Of a stretch of DNA of 21,401 bases, positions 12,425 to 20,681 are shown in pieces. A model generated the notes under the pieces. The model was not told the DNA's origin and ran no database searches. It was given only the letters and a program-made list of their open reading frames with translations. The stretch covers positions 1 through 21,401 of the IMG/VR virus record IMGVR_UViG_3300032088_001521; one strand, written 5' to 3'. A program made the translations under genes and the position numbers. The DNA is from a virus. How positions within the stretch are numbered: the first letter of the stretch is position 1; each line of letters opens with the position of its first letter.

Positions 12425-15097
12425 ATGAGTTACGTAGACGCACTATTTGATCGCGACTCTGACATAATCAGAGTAGTTGAACGCAAAGACGGAAAAAGAC
12501 ATTATCACGAGTATAATGCAAAATACACATTTTATTATAAAGACGAAAGAGGCAAGTACAAGAGTGTATTTGGTGATCCTCTAACACGTATTGTATGTAA
12601 GAACACAAAAGACTTTCGCAAAGAAGTTGCTATCAACAGAGATAAAAAACTATTCGAAAGCGACATCAATCCTATTTTTCAATGTTTAAGTGAAAACTAT
12701 CTTAATCAAGATGCTCCTAAACTAAACATTGCTTTCTTTGATATTGAGACAGACTTTGATCCAGAGCGTGGCTTTGCTGATCCTGCTGATCCATTCATGC
12801 CTATTACAAGTATTAGTGTATACTTACAGTGGATGGAGACAATGGTGTGCTTGGCTGTTCCGCCTAAAACACTTACAATGGAGCAAGCTAAAAAAGAACT
12901 AGAAGGCATTGAAAATGTAATGCTGTTTGAAAAAGAAGGTGAAATGATTGATACCTTCTTAACGCTAATTGAAGATGCTGATATTTTGTCAGGTTGGAAC
13001 AGTGAAGGTTATGATATTCCGTATACTGTAAACAGAACAAGTCGTGTACTAAGCAAAGATGACACACGTAGATTCTGCTTGTGGGGGCAATTGCCCAAGA
13101 AACGTGAATATGAAAAGTATGGTAAATCAGCTGTTACCTTTGACCTAATAGGTAGAGTGCATTTAGATAGTTTGGAATTATATCGTAAATACACATATGA
13201 AGAACGACACACTTACAGGCTTGATGCTATTGGCGAAATCGAAGTTGGTGAAAACAAAGTCCCTTATGAAGGCACTTTGGATCAGTTGTACAACAATGAC
13301 TTTAGAAAGTTCATCGAATACAACATACAAGATACCGCACTACTGGACAAGCTGGACAAAAAACTAAGATTTATTGATCTTTCAAATACTGTTGCACACG
13401 AGAATACAGTCTTGTTACAGACCACTATGGGTGCTGTTGCTGTTACAGAGCAAGGTATTATTAACGAAGCACACAATAGAGGCTTACAAGTTCCTAACAG
13501 ACCTAAACGTGACGACACAGAGAACACACAAGCCGCTGGTGCTTATGTTGCTTTTCCAAAGAAAGGTTTGCACAAATGGATTGGTTCAATGGATTTGAAC
13601 AGTCTGTATCCTAGTGTTATTAGAGCCCTTAATATGGCGCCTGAAACTATCATAGGGCAAATACGTCCAGACATAAGCGAAGCCCGTGTACACGAAGATA
13701 TGACGCTTAAAAAGAAGTCATTTGCAGGGTCTTGGGAAGGACGTTTTAGTGTAGAAGAATACGAAGCAGTCATGGAACAAAAGCGTGATATTGCACTAAC
13801 TATTGACTGGGAGTCTGGTGGTAGTGATGTACTAAGTGGTGCTGAAATATACAAAGCAGTATTTGATAGTCAGCAACCTTGGATGCTTAGTTCAAACGGC
13901 ACAATTTTTACAACACAGTTTGAAGGTGTTATTCCGGGTATTTTAAAGCGTTGGTATGCTGAACGTAAAGACATGCAGAAGATGTTAAAGAAAGCAAAGG
14001 ACGCAGGCAATGCTGCAGAGATTGAGTACTGGGACAAACGACAGTTGGTTAAGAAGATTAACTTGAACAGTTTGTATGGTGCTATTCTTAATCCTGGTTG
14101 TAGATTCTTTGATAAACGCATCGGACAGAGTACAACACTTACAGGACGTACTATTGTTAAACACATGTCAGCAGAAGTAAACAAGGTTATTACAGGTACA
14201 TATGATCACGTTGGTGAAGCAATGATATATGGTGATACTGACTCTTGTTACTTTAGTGGATATCCTACACTTAAAAGTGAAATTGATGCAGGTAACATTC
14301 CATGGGACAAAGACAATGTAATTACATTGTACGACCAAGTATGTGAAGCAGCAAATACTACGTTTCCAAAGTTTATGTTAGAAGCATTTCATTGTCCTAA
14401 GAGTAGATCAGATGTTATTGCGGCGGCTAGAGAGATTGTTGCACAAAGCGGATTGTTTATTACTAAGAAGCGTTATGCGGCACTAGTATATGACATTGAA
14501 GGTTTTAGAAGCGACACAGATGACAAACCAGGTAAAGTAAAAGCAATGGGTTTAGACTTGCGTAGATCAGATACTCCTGTGTTTATGCAACAATTCCTAA
14601 GTGAACTACTACTAATGGTACTTACAGATATCCCACAAAAACAAATACTAGATCGTATTACAGAATTCCGTAAGGAGTTTAGTGAACGTCCAGGATGGGA
14701 GAAAGGTGCTCCGAAACGTGCAAACAAAGTTGGACACTACAGGCGCTTAGAAGAAAAACAAGGTAAAGCAAACATGCCCGGACACGTTCGAGCAAGTATC
14801 AACTGGAACACACTCAAGCGTATGAACGGAGACAAGTACTCGCAAGAGATTGTAGATGGTATGAAAGTTATTGTTTGTAAACTAAAACCAAACCCACTAG
14901 GGTATACTAGTGTTGCGTATCCTACAGATGAATTACGTATTCCGGATTGGTTCAAAGAACTTCCGTTTGATGATGCAGCAATGGCAGAAACAATTATTGA
15001 TAATAAACTAGATAACTTAATTGGTGTGCTTAACTATCCGTTGCAGGATACAAAACAAGACACAACATTTGGTAGTTTGTTTGAATTTGGAGAGTAA
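12425..15097 (+). CDS. 43: T4-type family B DNA polymerase (gp43)
   Basis: An 890-aa replicative polymerase, close to the 898 aa of T4 gp43. The proofreading exonuclease is intact: Exo I F-D-I-E-T-D (Asp106, Glu108), Exo II around N-S-E-G-Y-D-I-P, and Exo III Y-N-I-Q-D-T. Polymerase motif A is M-D-L-N-S-L-Y-P (Asp390), motif B K-I-N-L-N-S-L-Y-G (544-552), and motif C Y-G-D-T-D-S (602-607, Asp604 and Asp606). The C-terminus ends T-T-F-G-S-L-F-E-F-G-E, matching the clamp-binding tail of T4 gp43 (S-L-F-D-M-F). It acts at the fork with the gp45-like clamp encoded about 3 kb downstream. It is a single uninterrupted frame, without the split or intron seen in some relatives. Confidence 0.97.
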   Translation: MSYVDALFDRDSDIIRVVERKDGKRHYHEYNAKYTFYYKDERGKYKSVFGDPLTRIVCKNTKDFRKEVAINRDKKLFESDINPIFQCLSENYLNQDAPKLNIAFFDIETDFDPERGFADPADPFMPITSISVYLQWMETMVCLAVPPKTLTMEQAKKELEGIENVMLFEKEGEMIDTFLTLIEDADILSGWNSEGYDIPYTVNRTSRVLSKDDTRRFCLWGQLPKKREYEKYGKSAVTFDLIGRVHLDSLELYRKYTYEERHTYRLDAIGEIEVGENKVPYEGTLDQLYNNDFRKFIEYNIQDTALLDKLDKKLRFIDLSNTVAHENTVLLQTTMGAVAVTEQGIINEAHNRGLQVPNRPKRDDTENTQAAGAYVAFPKKGLHKWIGSMDLNSLYPSVIRALNMAPETIIGQIRPDISEARVHEDMTLKKKSFAGSWEGRFSVEEYEAVMEQKRDIALTIDWESGGSDVLSGAEIYKAVFDSQQPWMLSSNGTIFTTQFEGVIPGILKRWYAERKDMQKMLKKAKDAGNAAEIEYWDKRQLVKKINLNSLYGAILNPGCRFFDKRIGQSTTLTGRTIVKHMSAEVNKVITGTYDHVGEAMIYGDTDSCYFSGYPTLKSEIDAGNIPWDKDNVITLYDQVCEAANTTFPKFMLEAFHCPKSRSDVIAAAREIVAQSGLFITKKRYAALVYDIEGFRSDTDDKPGKVKAMGLDLRRSDTPVFMQQFLSELLLMVLTDIPQKQILDRITEFRKEFSERPGWEKGAPKRANKVGHYRRLEEKQGKANMPGHVRASINWNTLKRMNGDKYSQEIVDGMKVIVCKLKPNPLGYTSVAYPTDELRIPDWFKELPFDDAAMAETIIDNKLDNLIGVLNYPLQDTKQDTTFGSLFEFGE

Positions 15098-15098
15098 T

Positions 15099-15434
15099 AT
15101 GAAAGTTAGTATAAATGATATAGGCGGTGAAGTTGTTAAACAAGATGAACGATATATTGTTAAGGATAACACAGTTCTAAATAATCTTATTGTAAGTAGT
15201 ACACGCTTACAGCCACGTAAATCAACAAGTGGACATTCACATGCTGGACAAGAAGAAGTATATTATTTTATTGAAGGCACAGGTAAAATGGAACTTGGTG
15301 AAGAAATGATTAAAGTCGAACCAGGAGATGTAATACTAATTAAAGACGGTGTATATCATCGTGTACACGCAGGCATGTATGAAGAACTATATTTTGTATG
15401 TGTATTTGACGGGAGTAGACATGTTGAAAAATAG
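15099..15434 (+). CDS. Single-domain cupin
   Basis: A 111-aa cupin. The start was set at ATG 15099, just after the polymerase stop at 15097; a longer frame from 15021 would overlap the polymerase and adds no domain. Motif 1 is S-G-H-S-H-A-G-Q-E-E (44-53, His46, His48 and Glu52/53 as metal ligands). Motif 2 has P-G-D-V (75-78) and His87. These residues give a metal-binding beta barrel as in sugar isomerases, epimerases and dioxygenases. With a cytidylyltransferase, a phosphomannomutase and an epimerase downstream, a role in sugar-phosphate isomerisation is attractive, but the substrate is unknown. An in-frame GGGAG starts the next gene within its 3' end. Confidence 0.85.
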   Translation: MKVSINDIGGEVVKQDERYIVKDNTVLNNLIVSSTRLQPRKSTSGHSHAGQEEVYYFIEGTGKMELGEEMIKVEPGDVILIKDGVYHRVHAGMYEELYFVCVFDGSRHVEK

Positions 15435-15699
15435 TCCTATAAATCATTTACAACAGTTAATGTGTATCACAATGGAAGAGTGCGGAGAACTTACACAACG
15501 TTGTTCAAAAATGATGCGAAAATACAAAACACTTGATCAAGCAGATGACGAACAGATTAAAAAACTTACTGAAGAAGTAGGAGATGTATTATGTATGATA
15601 GGCCTGATGGTTGATAATGATGTAGTTAAATGGGAAGACCTACAAGAAAGAGTTGAGTATAAGAAAGAAAAACTTAAAAAGTGGAGTACACTTGTATGA
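15421..15699 (+). CDS. MazG-like nucleotide pyrophosphohydrolase
   Basis: A 92-aa protein with the MazG/all-alpha NTP-pyrophosphatase signature: E-E-C-G-E (19-23) and E-E-V-G-D (51-55), the EExxE and ExxD magnesium sites. Such enzymes cut NTPs or dNTPs to monophosphate and pyrophosphate. In phages they are linked to dNTP pool cleaning or to lowering (p)ppGpp. The ATG at 15421 was chosen over the upstream frame because GGGAG (15411-15415) lies 5 bases before it. It overlaps the cupin gene by 14 bases, and its stop overlaps the methyltransferase start as ATGA. Confidence 0.85.
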   Translation: MLKNSPINHLQQLMCITMEECGELTQRCSKMMRKYKTLDQADDEQIKKLTEEVGDVLCMIGLMVDNDVVKWEDLQERVEYKKEKLKKWSTLV

Positions 15700-16229
15700 A
15701 TACAGACTACGAAACTCAAGTAACTAATGCATATAAAGACTTTAAGTCTAACAAAGACATTAGTGGGTTTCAAAGTATTATTGACTTTATTAATAGCGAA
15801 AATCCAGCACTAGTTATAGATGCTGGGTGTGGAGATAATATATTTAAATATTATATTCAAAACTTACAAGGCTTTGATGTAAGAGATATTAAAGAAGCTG
15901 ATTATAAAGGCACATATCAAGATATGGATAAAGTGTTTAAACCTAACAGCGCAGATGCAATAATTTGTTTTGGAAGTTTAGGGTTTGGAAATAAACAAAT
16001 AATACAAAGTAATTTAGAACTTATGTATAAATGGTTAACTAAAACTGGTTATCTGTTTATGATCGAAATTTCAGATCATGATGTTACTGAAAAGGATGTA
16101 AAAGATTATCCACAAAAATATTTTTGGAACAAACAGAAAATAGAATACTTTCAAAATAAATTTAATTTTAAAGTATCAGGTAGTCCAGTATTACATTTAG
16201 GAAAGTTAAATTGGGTATGGCAAAAATGA
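15696..16229 (+). CDS. SAM-dependent methyltransferase
   Basis: A 177-aa class I methyltransferase-like protein. Motif I, V-I-D-A-G-C-G-D (40-47), binds S-adenosylmethionine, and the middle has the hydrophobic strand A-I-I-C-F-G-S-L-G-F followed by a long helix. There is no N-P-P-Y or P-C catalytic motif of DNA methyltransferases, so a small molecule, sugar or protein is the more likely substrate. The ATG at 15696 overlaps the MazG-like stop (ATGA) and the end overlaps the next start likewise. In the cassette it might methylate an activated sugar. Confidence 0.78.
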   Translation: MNTDYETQVTNAYKDFKSNKDISGFQSIIDFINSENPALVIDAGCGDNIFKYYIQNLQGFDVRDIKEADYKGTYQDMDKVFKPNSADAIICFGSLGFGNKQIIQSNLELMYKWLTKTGYLFMIEISDHDVTEKDVKDYPQKYFWNKQKIEYFQNKFNFKVSGSPVLHLGKLNWVWQK

Positions 16230-16630
16230 GAGTAGGATTTACTTGTAGTACGTTTGATTTGTTACACGCAGGACATGTAATTATGTTGCGTGAAGCAAAA
16301 GAACAATGCGATTATCTTATATGCGGATTACAGGTTGATCCTAGTATAGATAGAAAAGAAAAGAATGCACCAATACAAACTGTAGTGGAACGCTATACAC
16401 AATTAAAAGGTGTTGAGTATGTAGATGAAATTATTCCATACGGCACTGAAGCTGATTTAGAAGACATCCTTAGTATGTACCCAATAGATGTACGTATACT
16501 AGGAGAAGAATATCGCGATAAAGATTTCACAGGCAAAGATATTTGTCGAAAACGTGATATAGAATTGCATTTTAACAAAAGAGATCATCGCTTTAGTACA
16601 AGTGATTTACGGAGAAGAGTTTGTGAATAA
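16226..16630 (+). CDS. TagD-like cytidylyltransferase
   Basis: A 134-aa nucleotidyltransferase of nearly the same length as glycerol-3-phosphate cytidylyltransferase TagD (about 130 aa). It has the class motif T-F-D-L-L-H-A-G-H (9-17, with HxGH at 14-17) and a C-terminal R-F-S-T-S-D-L-R-R (122-130) matching the R-x-x-G-x-S-T-S region. It should join CTP to a phosphorylated small molecule (glycerol-3-phosphate or a sugar phosphate) to give a CDP-activated product. The ATG at 16226 overlaps the methyltransferase stop as ATGA. The gene ends in an overlap with the phosphomannomutase-like gene. Confidence 0.85.
   Translation: MRVGFTCSTFDLLHAGHVIMLREAKEQCDYLICGLQVDPSIDRKEKNAPIQTVVERYTQLKGVEYVDEIIPYGTEADLEDILSMYPIDVRILGEEYRDKDFTGKDICRKRDIELHFNKRDHRFSTSDLRRRVCE
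16611..16619 (+). promoter_or_regulatory. Ribosome site that selects a GTG start
   Basis: GGAGAAGAG lies inside the end of the cytidylyltransferase gene and 3-8 bases before GTG 16623. It favours this GTG over the earlier GTG at 16602, and the resulting N-terminus places the D-V-D-G-T motif at the position usual for the family. Confidence 0.6.
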
Positions 16631-17318
16631 ATTTATATTTGATGTAGACGGAACACTTACACCTAGTCGTGGGTTAATTAACAAAGAATTCGAACAGTTT
16701 TTTGAAAACTTTTGTTTAGCTAATGACGTGTATCTAGTTACTGGTAGCGACAAACCTAAAACTGTTGAGCAAGTAGGTGAAAAGATATACAATAGATGTA
16801 AACGGGTTTACCAGTGTTCAGGCAGTGATGTTTGGGAAGGTGACAATAGTATACTTAAAAGTATATGGACATTGCCTGATCTAGCAAGAACATTTTTAAT
16901 TAGTTGCGAGTACGAAAGTCCATTTAGTATACGCACAGGTAATCATATCGAAGAACGTAGTGGCATGGTTAACTTTAGTGTTGTAGGACGTAATGCGTCA
17001 TTGTATGAACGCAAACAATATGCAGACTTTGATGAAGAAAATAAAGAGCGTATCAAAATTGCCAAGGCGTTTAATATGATGTTTCCTGACTTACAAGCAA
17101 CCGTAGGTGGTGAAACTGGTATTGATATTGCCCCACGTGGTGCAGATAAGTCACAGATACTAAGAGACTTTAAAGAAGAAGATACTATACACTTTTTTGG
17201 TGATGCAATGTTTGAAGGTGGTAATGACTACTCTTTAAAGAAAGCACTGTGGGAACGTGGTAACAGTTCAACACACCAAGTAAGTGATTGGGAAAATACA
17301 TGGGAGTTATTAATATGA
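16623..17318 (+). CDS. Eukaryote-type phosphomannomutase (HAD family)
   Basis: A 231-aa HAD-superfamily protein that matches the PMM1/PMM2 type of phosphomannomutase and not the common bacterial alpha-D-phosphohexomutase type. Visible motifs are D-V-D-G-T-L-T-P-S-R (7-16), N-F-S-V-V-G-R-N-A-S (117-126), G-G-E-T-G-I-D-I-A-P-R-G-A-D-K (162-176) and F-F-G-D-A-M-F-E-G-G-N-D (191-202). The length is close to the usual 240-250 aa. It should interconvert mannose-6-phosphate and mannose-1-phosphate (or a similar hexose phosphate), the entry to nucleotide sugars. The GTG start is supported by a GGAGAAGAG site. It overlaps both neighbours (8 and 4 bases). Confidence 0.85.
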   Translation: MNKFIFDVDGTLTPSRGLINKEFEQFFENFCLANDVYLVTGSDKPKTVEQVGEKIYNRCKRVYQCSGSDVWEGDNSILKSIWTLPDLARTFLISCEYESPFSIRTGNHIEERSGMVNFSVVGRNASLYERKQYADFDEENKERIKIAKAFNMMFPDLQATVGGETGIDIAPRGADKSQILRDFKEEDTIHFFGDAMFEGGNDYSLKKALWERGNSSTHQVSDWENTWELLI

Positions 17319-18070
17319 AAATTCTATTAACAGGACATAAAGGGTTTATAGGAAGTCATTTATTAAACAAACTTAAAAAAGAGCATAGCGTTGTAGGAAT
17401 TGATCTACAAGACGGTAACAGTCAAGATTTACTTACATGTGAGTTTAATGAAGAGTTTGATTTGATTATACATTTAGCAGGCAAAAGCGGAGTGCGTGAA
17501 AGCATTAATGATCCTGCAGGATACTGGCGTAATAACGTAGAAGCAAGTAAACGCTTGTTTGCACGTTATCCTGATACAAAGGTGCTTTATGCAAGCTCTA
17601 GTAGCGCCTATGAGCCCGATTTAAATCCGTATGCCGCAAGTAAGTATGTTGTAGAAGAAGCTGCAGAGAGATATCATAATACACTAGGCATGCGATTCCA
17701 CACAGTGTACTCAAGTACACCTAGACAAGGAATGTTTTTGCAAAAACTAATAGATGGTGAACTAGAATATACAACAACACATTACAGAGATTTTATACAT
17801 ATTGAAGATTTATGCACAGCAATACAATTATGTATGAAAAGTAAGTATACAGGCACAATTGATATTGGATCTGGACACCCTTACAAAGTGTCAGACTTTG
17901 CTCCAGATCTTCCTGTCCGCCTAAATACACCATATGAACGCAATTGGACTTGTGCAAATATGGAAAAAATAAAGACCTTAGGCTTTAAACCTAAATACTC
18001 AGTAGAAAACTACTTGACATCTTTGCCAAAAGATAATATAATAAAACTTGAAATAGGAGAAAACATATGA
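17315..18070 (+). CDS. NAD-dependent sugar epimerase/dehydratase (extended SDR)
   Basis: A 251-aa extended short-chain dehydrogenase. It has T-G-H-K-G-F-I-G (6-13) for NAD binding, Asp30 at the end of strand 2 (NAD preference), an S-S-S-S-A-Y strand and the catalytic Y-A-A-S-K (106-110), and R-D-F-I-H-I-E-D (158-165), typical of UDP-glucose 4-epimerase and nucleotide-sugar dehydratase relatives. It is shorter than the usual 310-340 aa, with a reduced C-terminal substrate domain and a shortened loop before the Tyr. The likely substrate is a nucleotide-linked or phospho sugar made by the enzymes upstream. ATGA overlaps join it to both neighbours. Confidence 0.88.
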   Translation: MKILLTGHKGFIGSHLLNKLKKEHSVVGIDLQDGNSQDLLTCEFNEEFDLIIHLAGKSGVRESINDPAGYWRNNVEASKRLFARYPDTKVLYASSSSAYEPDLNPYAASKYVVEEAAERYHNTLGMRFHTVYSSTPRQGMFLQKLIDGELEYTTTHYRDFIHIEDLCTAIQLCMKSKYTGTIDIGSGHPYKVSDFAPDLPVRLNTPYERNWTCANMEKIKTLGFKPKYSVENYLTSLPKDNIIKLEIGENI

Positions 18071-18795
18071 AAGACATTTTACAAGACATTGTTGCACACA
18101 CACATTCGCTAGGATTTTTGTCGCTAGTTAAAGTGAGCAATGAAAATAGTACAGCAATTGATTCAATGGCTGAAGACCGCAGTGTAATTTTAAGTGCTGA
18201 AACACATACACCTGTTGCTGAATTTAAAGGCACGTTTGGTATGCCTAACTTAGATAAGTTAGCATTACACTTAAAGAATCCAGAGTATCAAAAAGATGCT
18301 AAGGTTGACGTTATTGAAGCAGAACGTAATGGAGAAACTATTCCAACACACATTCACTTTGAAAACGCAGCAGGTGACTTTGAAAATGATTATCGCTTTA
18401 TGAACAAAGCAATCATTGAGGAAAAACTAAAGACTGTTAAGTTCAAAGGTGCAAGTTGGACTGTTACATGTACACCAAGCATGGCAAGTATTGCACGTAT
18501 GAAGTTGATGAGTGCGGCACATAACGAAGAGCCTACATTCAATGTAAGAACTACTGATGGTAACTTAGTATTCAGCTTTGGCGATGCAAGTACACACGCA
18601 GGTGAGTTTGTATTCCAGCATGGTGTAGAAAATACACTAGCACATACATGGAGTTGGCCAGTAGCACAAGTACAAGCAATCTTAGGACTTGACGGCGATG
18701 CAACAATGAGCATTAGTGATCAAGGTGCTATGATGATTACAGTTGACAGTGGTATGGTCAAATACGATTATATTCTTCCAGCACAAAGCAAGTAA
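18067..18795 (+). CDS. 45: Sliding clamp (gp45-like)
   Basis: A 242-aa protein close to the 228 aa of T4 gp45, with the expected two-domain alternating beta/alpha pattern, acidic overall, and a K-Y-D-Y-I-L-P ending. As a ring trimer it would tether the gp43 polymerase to DNA and, in T4, activate late promoters with gp33/gp55. The match rests on length, pattern and position in the same transcription unit as gene 43, and not on a catalytic motif, since clamps have none. A GGAGA site precedes the ATG, which overlaps the epimerase stop. In many T4-like phages genes 45, 44 and 62 are clustered. Here no clamp loader follows. Confidence 0.8.
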   Translation: MKDILQDIVAHTHSLGFLSLVKVSNENSTAIDSMAEDRSVILSAETHTPVAEFKGTFGMPNLDKLALHLKNPEYQKDAKVDVIEAERNGETIPTHIHFENAAGDFENDYRFMNKAIIEEKLKTVKFKGASWTVTCTPSMASIARMKLMSAAHNEEPTFNVRTTDGNLVFSFGDASTHAGEFVFQHGVENTLAHTWSWPVAQVQAILGLDGDATMSISDQGAMMITVDSGMVKYDYILPAQSK

Positions 18796-18798
18796 TAT

Positions 18799-18951
18799 AT
18801 GATAACTGAAAAACAGGCTAGAAAAGACTTTAGAGAAATGCGTAAAAAAGATAAAGTGTTTTCTGAGTGTTGGCCTGATACAGATAGACAATTTTACGAA
18901 TGGTGCTCTAGTTACTTAGACTATAAGCACATTAAGGATAAAGATGAATAA
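18799..18951 (+). CDS. 50-aa conserved-looking small protein
   Basis: A 50-aa open frame between the clamp and TGT-like genes. It starts 3 bases after the clamp stop and overlaps the next ATG. The translation is charged (R-K-D-F-R-E-M-R-K-K-D-K near the N-terminus) with a Cys/Trp-rich middle (E-C-W-P-D-T, E-W-C-S-S-Y) and many aromatic residues. It fills an otherwise empty 148-base gap in the operon and its codon choice is like its neighbours. No clear ribosome site and no known family, so it is kept at moderate confidence. Confidence 0.45.
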   Translation: MITEKQARKDFREMRKKDKVFSECWPDTDRQFYEWCSSYLDYKHIKDKDE

Positions 18952-20485
18952 AGACTTAACAGCATCACAAAACGACTACGCACATTTTTTGCCAGCATTG
19001 AGCGGTTTCTATGCAACATATGTAGGCAAGCAACGCTTTCCTGATCCTGTTAAAGGTCCTTATATCGAAGATACACGTATTCCTGCTAACTGGAACAATG
19101 GTGTAGAAAGTCTTAACTATCTCAATGCAAAAGAAGGAGCGTTTACTTATAAGTGGACACTCTATTCTGCAGGACATGCTGACTTAGATACAAATAAAAT
19201 TGTACCTAAAGAAGATATGGTACGTAATAGAGATAGAGAAAACACTTGGTTACTAGGTGACTCAGGTGGTTTCCAAATTGGTAAAGGTGTTTGGGAAGGC
19301 GATTGGAAAGATCCTAATTGTCCTAAAGCACAAAAGAAAAGAGATGGTGTATTGCGTTGGATGGACGCTTACATGGACTATGGAATGATACTTGATATTC
19401 CAGCCTGGGTAGCACGTTCACCTGAAGGTGCAAAAGCAACAGGTATTAGTACATATCAAGAAGCAGTTAAGGCAACACGCATCAACAATGACTACTGGAT
19501 GAAGCATAGAACAGGTGCTTGTAAATTGTTAAATGTTTTGCAAGGTGAGAATCACACAGACGCAGATGACTGGTACGAGCAGATGAAAGACTATTGCGAT
19601 ACAACTAAGTATCCTGACACACACTTTAATGGGTGGTCAATGGGTGGACAGAACATGTGTGATGTGCATTTGGTTCTTAAACGCATAGTTACATTGCATT
19701 ATGATAACCTACTACAACAAGGTGTACACGATGTAATGCACTTCTTAGGCACATCTAAACTAGAGTGGGCTACACTATTAACTGATATACAACGTGCTAT
19801 ACGCAAGTATTACAACCCTAATATGATGCTTACATTTGATTGTGCTTCACCTTTCTTAGCAACTGCTAACGGACAAGTATACATTCAAAATGAAACTCCT
19901 GATAGAGGTAAGTGGACATATCGAATGGTTCCAAGTGTAGACGATAAGAAATACGCAACTGACACACGAACGTTTAAAGATGCTGTACTACAAGATGGTG
20001 TATTTAAAAACTTTGAAGACTCGCCGTTAACAGACGGTATGCTTGTAAGTGATGTATGCACATACAAACCCGGAGACCTAAATAAGATAGGTAAAGAAGG
20101 AAAGACATCATGGGATAGTTTTAGTTATGCTATTCAAATGGGTCATAATGTATGGAGTCATATTAATGCTGTACAAGAAGCAAACAGACAATACGATGCA
20201 GGCGTTATACCTAAGATGCTTATACAAGAGCAGTTTGATAGAATTACATTTAGAGATGTTGTAGAGGAAATATTCTCCGCAGGTTCAAAAGAAGCATCAC
20301 TAGAATTAATTGAAAAATATTCAAAGTTTTGGATGGCTATTCCAGGTACTAGAGGTGCTATTGGTAAAAAGACTGTAAATGCTAGTACACATTTTAATGC
20401 ATTATTTGATATTGAAGAAACAGTAGTCGAAGATGAAGAATTAGACGAAACTAAGTTGGAGGAACTTGAGGATGAGCAATTATGA
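18944..20485 (+). CDS. dpdA: TGT/DpdA-like transglycosylase
   Basis: A 513-aa member of the tRNA-guanine transglycosylase superfamily. Aligned landmarks are L-L-G-D-S-G-G-F-Q (103-111, base-binding/catalytic loop), N-V-L-Q-G-E (197-202), G-W-S-M-G-G-Q (230-236), H-F-L-G-T-S (266-271) and L-T-F-D-C-A-S-P-F (296-304), where Asp299 matches the nucleophilic Asp of TGT. The C-x-C-x2-C zinc site of bacterial TGT is absent, the protein is longer than TGT (about 375 aa), and the tail is acidic (about 483-513). Phage proteins with these traits (DpdA) exchange guanine in DNA for a 7-deazaguanine and so protect it from restriction enzymes. tRNA as substrate is less likely. The precursor genes are not in this window. 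Confidence 0.75.
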   Translation: MNKDLTASQNDYAHFLPALSGFYATYVGKQRFPDPVKGPYIEDTRIPANWNNGVESLNYLNAKEGAFTYKWTLYSAGHADLDTNKIVPKEDMVRNRDRENTWLLGDSGGFQIGKGVWEGDWKDPNCPKAQKKRDGVLRWMDAYMDYGMILDIPAWVARSPEGAKATGISTYQEAVKATRINNDYWMKHRTGACKLLNVLQGENHTDADDWYEQMKDYCDTTKYPDTHFNGWSMGGQNMCDVHLVLKRIVTLHYDNLLQQGVHDVMHFLGTSKLEWATLLTDIQRAIRKYYNPNMMLTFDCASPFLATANGQVYIQNETPDRGKWTYRMVPSVDDKKYATDTRTFKDAVLQDGVFKNFEDSPLTDGMLVSDVCTYKPGDLNKIGKEGKTSWDSFSYAIQMGHNVWSHINAVQEANRQYDAGVIPKMLIQEQFDRITFRDVVEEIFSAGSKEASLELIEKYSKFWMAIPGTRGAIGKKTVNASTHFNALFDIEETVVEDEELDETKLEELEDEQL

Positions 20486-20681
20486 TAACATTGAAGATAA
20501 ACTTAAAGCACACTACGATGAGCTACAACGAAAGCATAAAGAGCTTGACACAGAGTTAGAAGAACGTTATAATAATATGACAGTTACTGAAGAAGTGCGC
20601 AGAATGAAAACTATGAAACTTTATTTAAAAGATGAAATGCATCGCATTAATGCATACTTGGTACAAAAAGGTTTAGAATGA
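20472..20681 (+). CDS. Small coiled-coil protein (DUF465/YdcH-like)
   Basis: A 69-aa helical protein whose start was set at ATG 20472 because GGAGG (20458-20462) lies 9 bases upstream; a TTG at 20466 is the other option. Residues 10-33 are a Lys/Glu/Leu heptad stretch (H-K-E-L-D-T-E-L-E), and 42-59 has M-K-L-Y-L-K-D-E-M-H-R-I, which resembles the L-K-K-E-K-L-x-L-K-D-E-I signature of the DUF465/YdcH family. The role of that family is unknown. It overlaps the TGT-like gene end by 14 bases and the next gene's start by 4. Confidence 0.6.
   Translation: MSNYDNIEDKLKAHYDELQRKHKELDTELEERYNNMTVTEEVRRMKTMKLYLKDEMHRINAYLVQKGLE

Noticed and set aside
15021-15098. N-terminal extension of the cupin into the polymerase gene
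   Set aside because: It would read out of frame through the polymerase C-terminus, adds no cupin residues, and a suitable ATG follows the polymerase stop.
15349-15420. N-terminal extension of the MazG-like protein
   Set aside because: It reads through the cupin gene in another frame. GGGAG just before ATG 15421 supports the shorter start.
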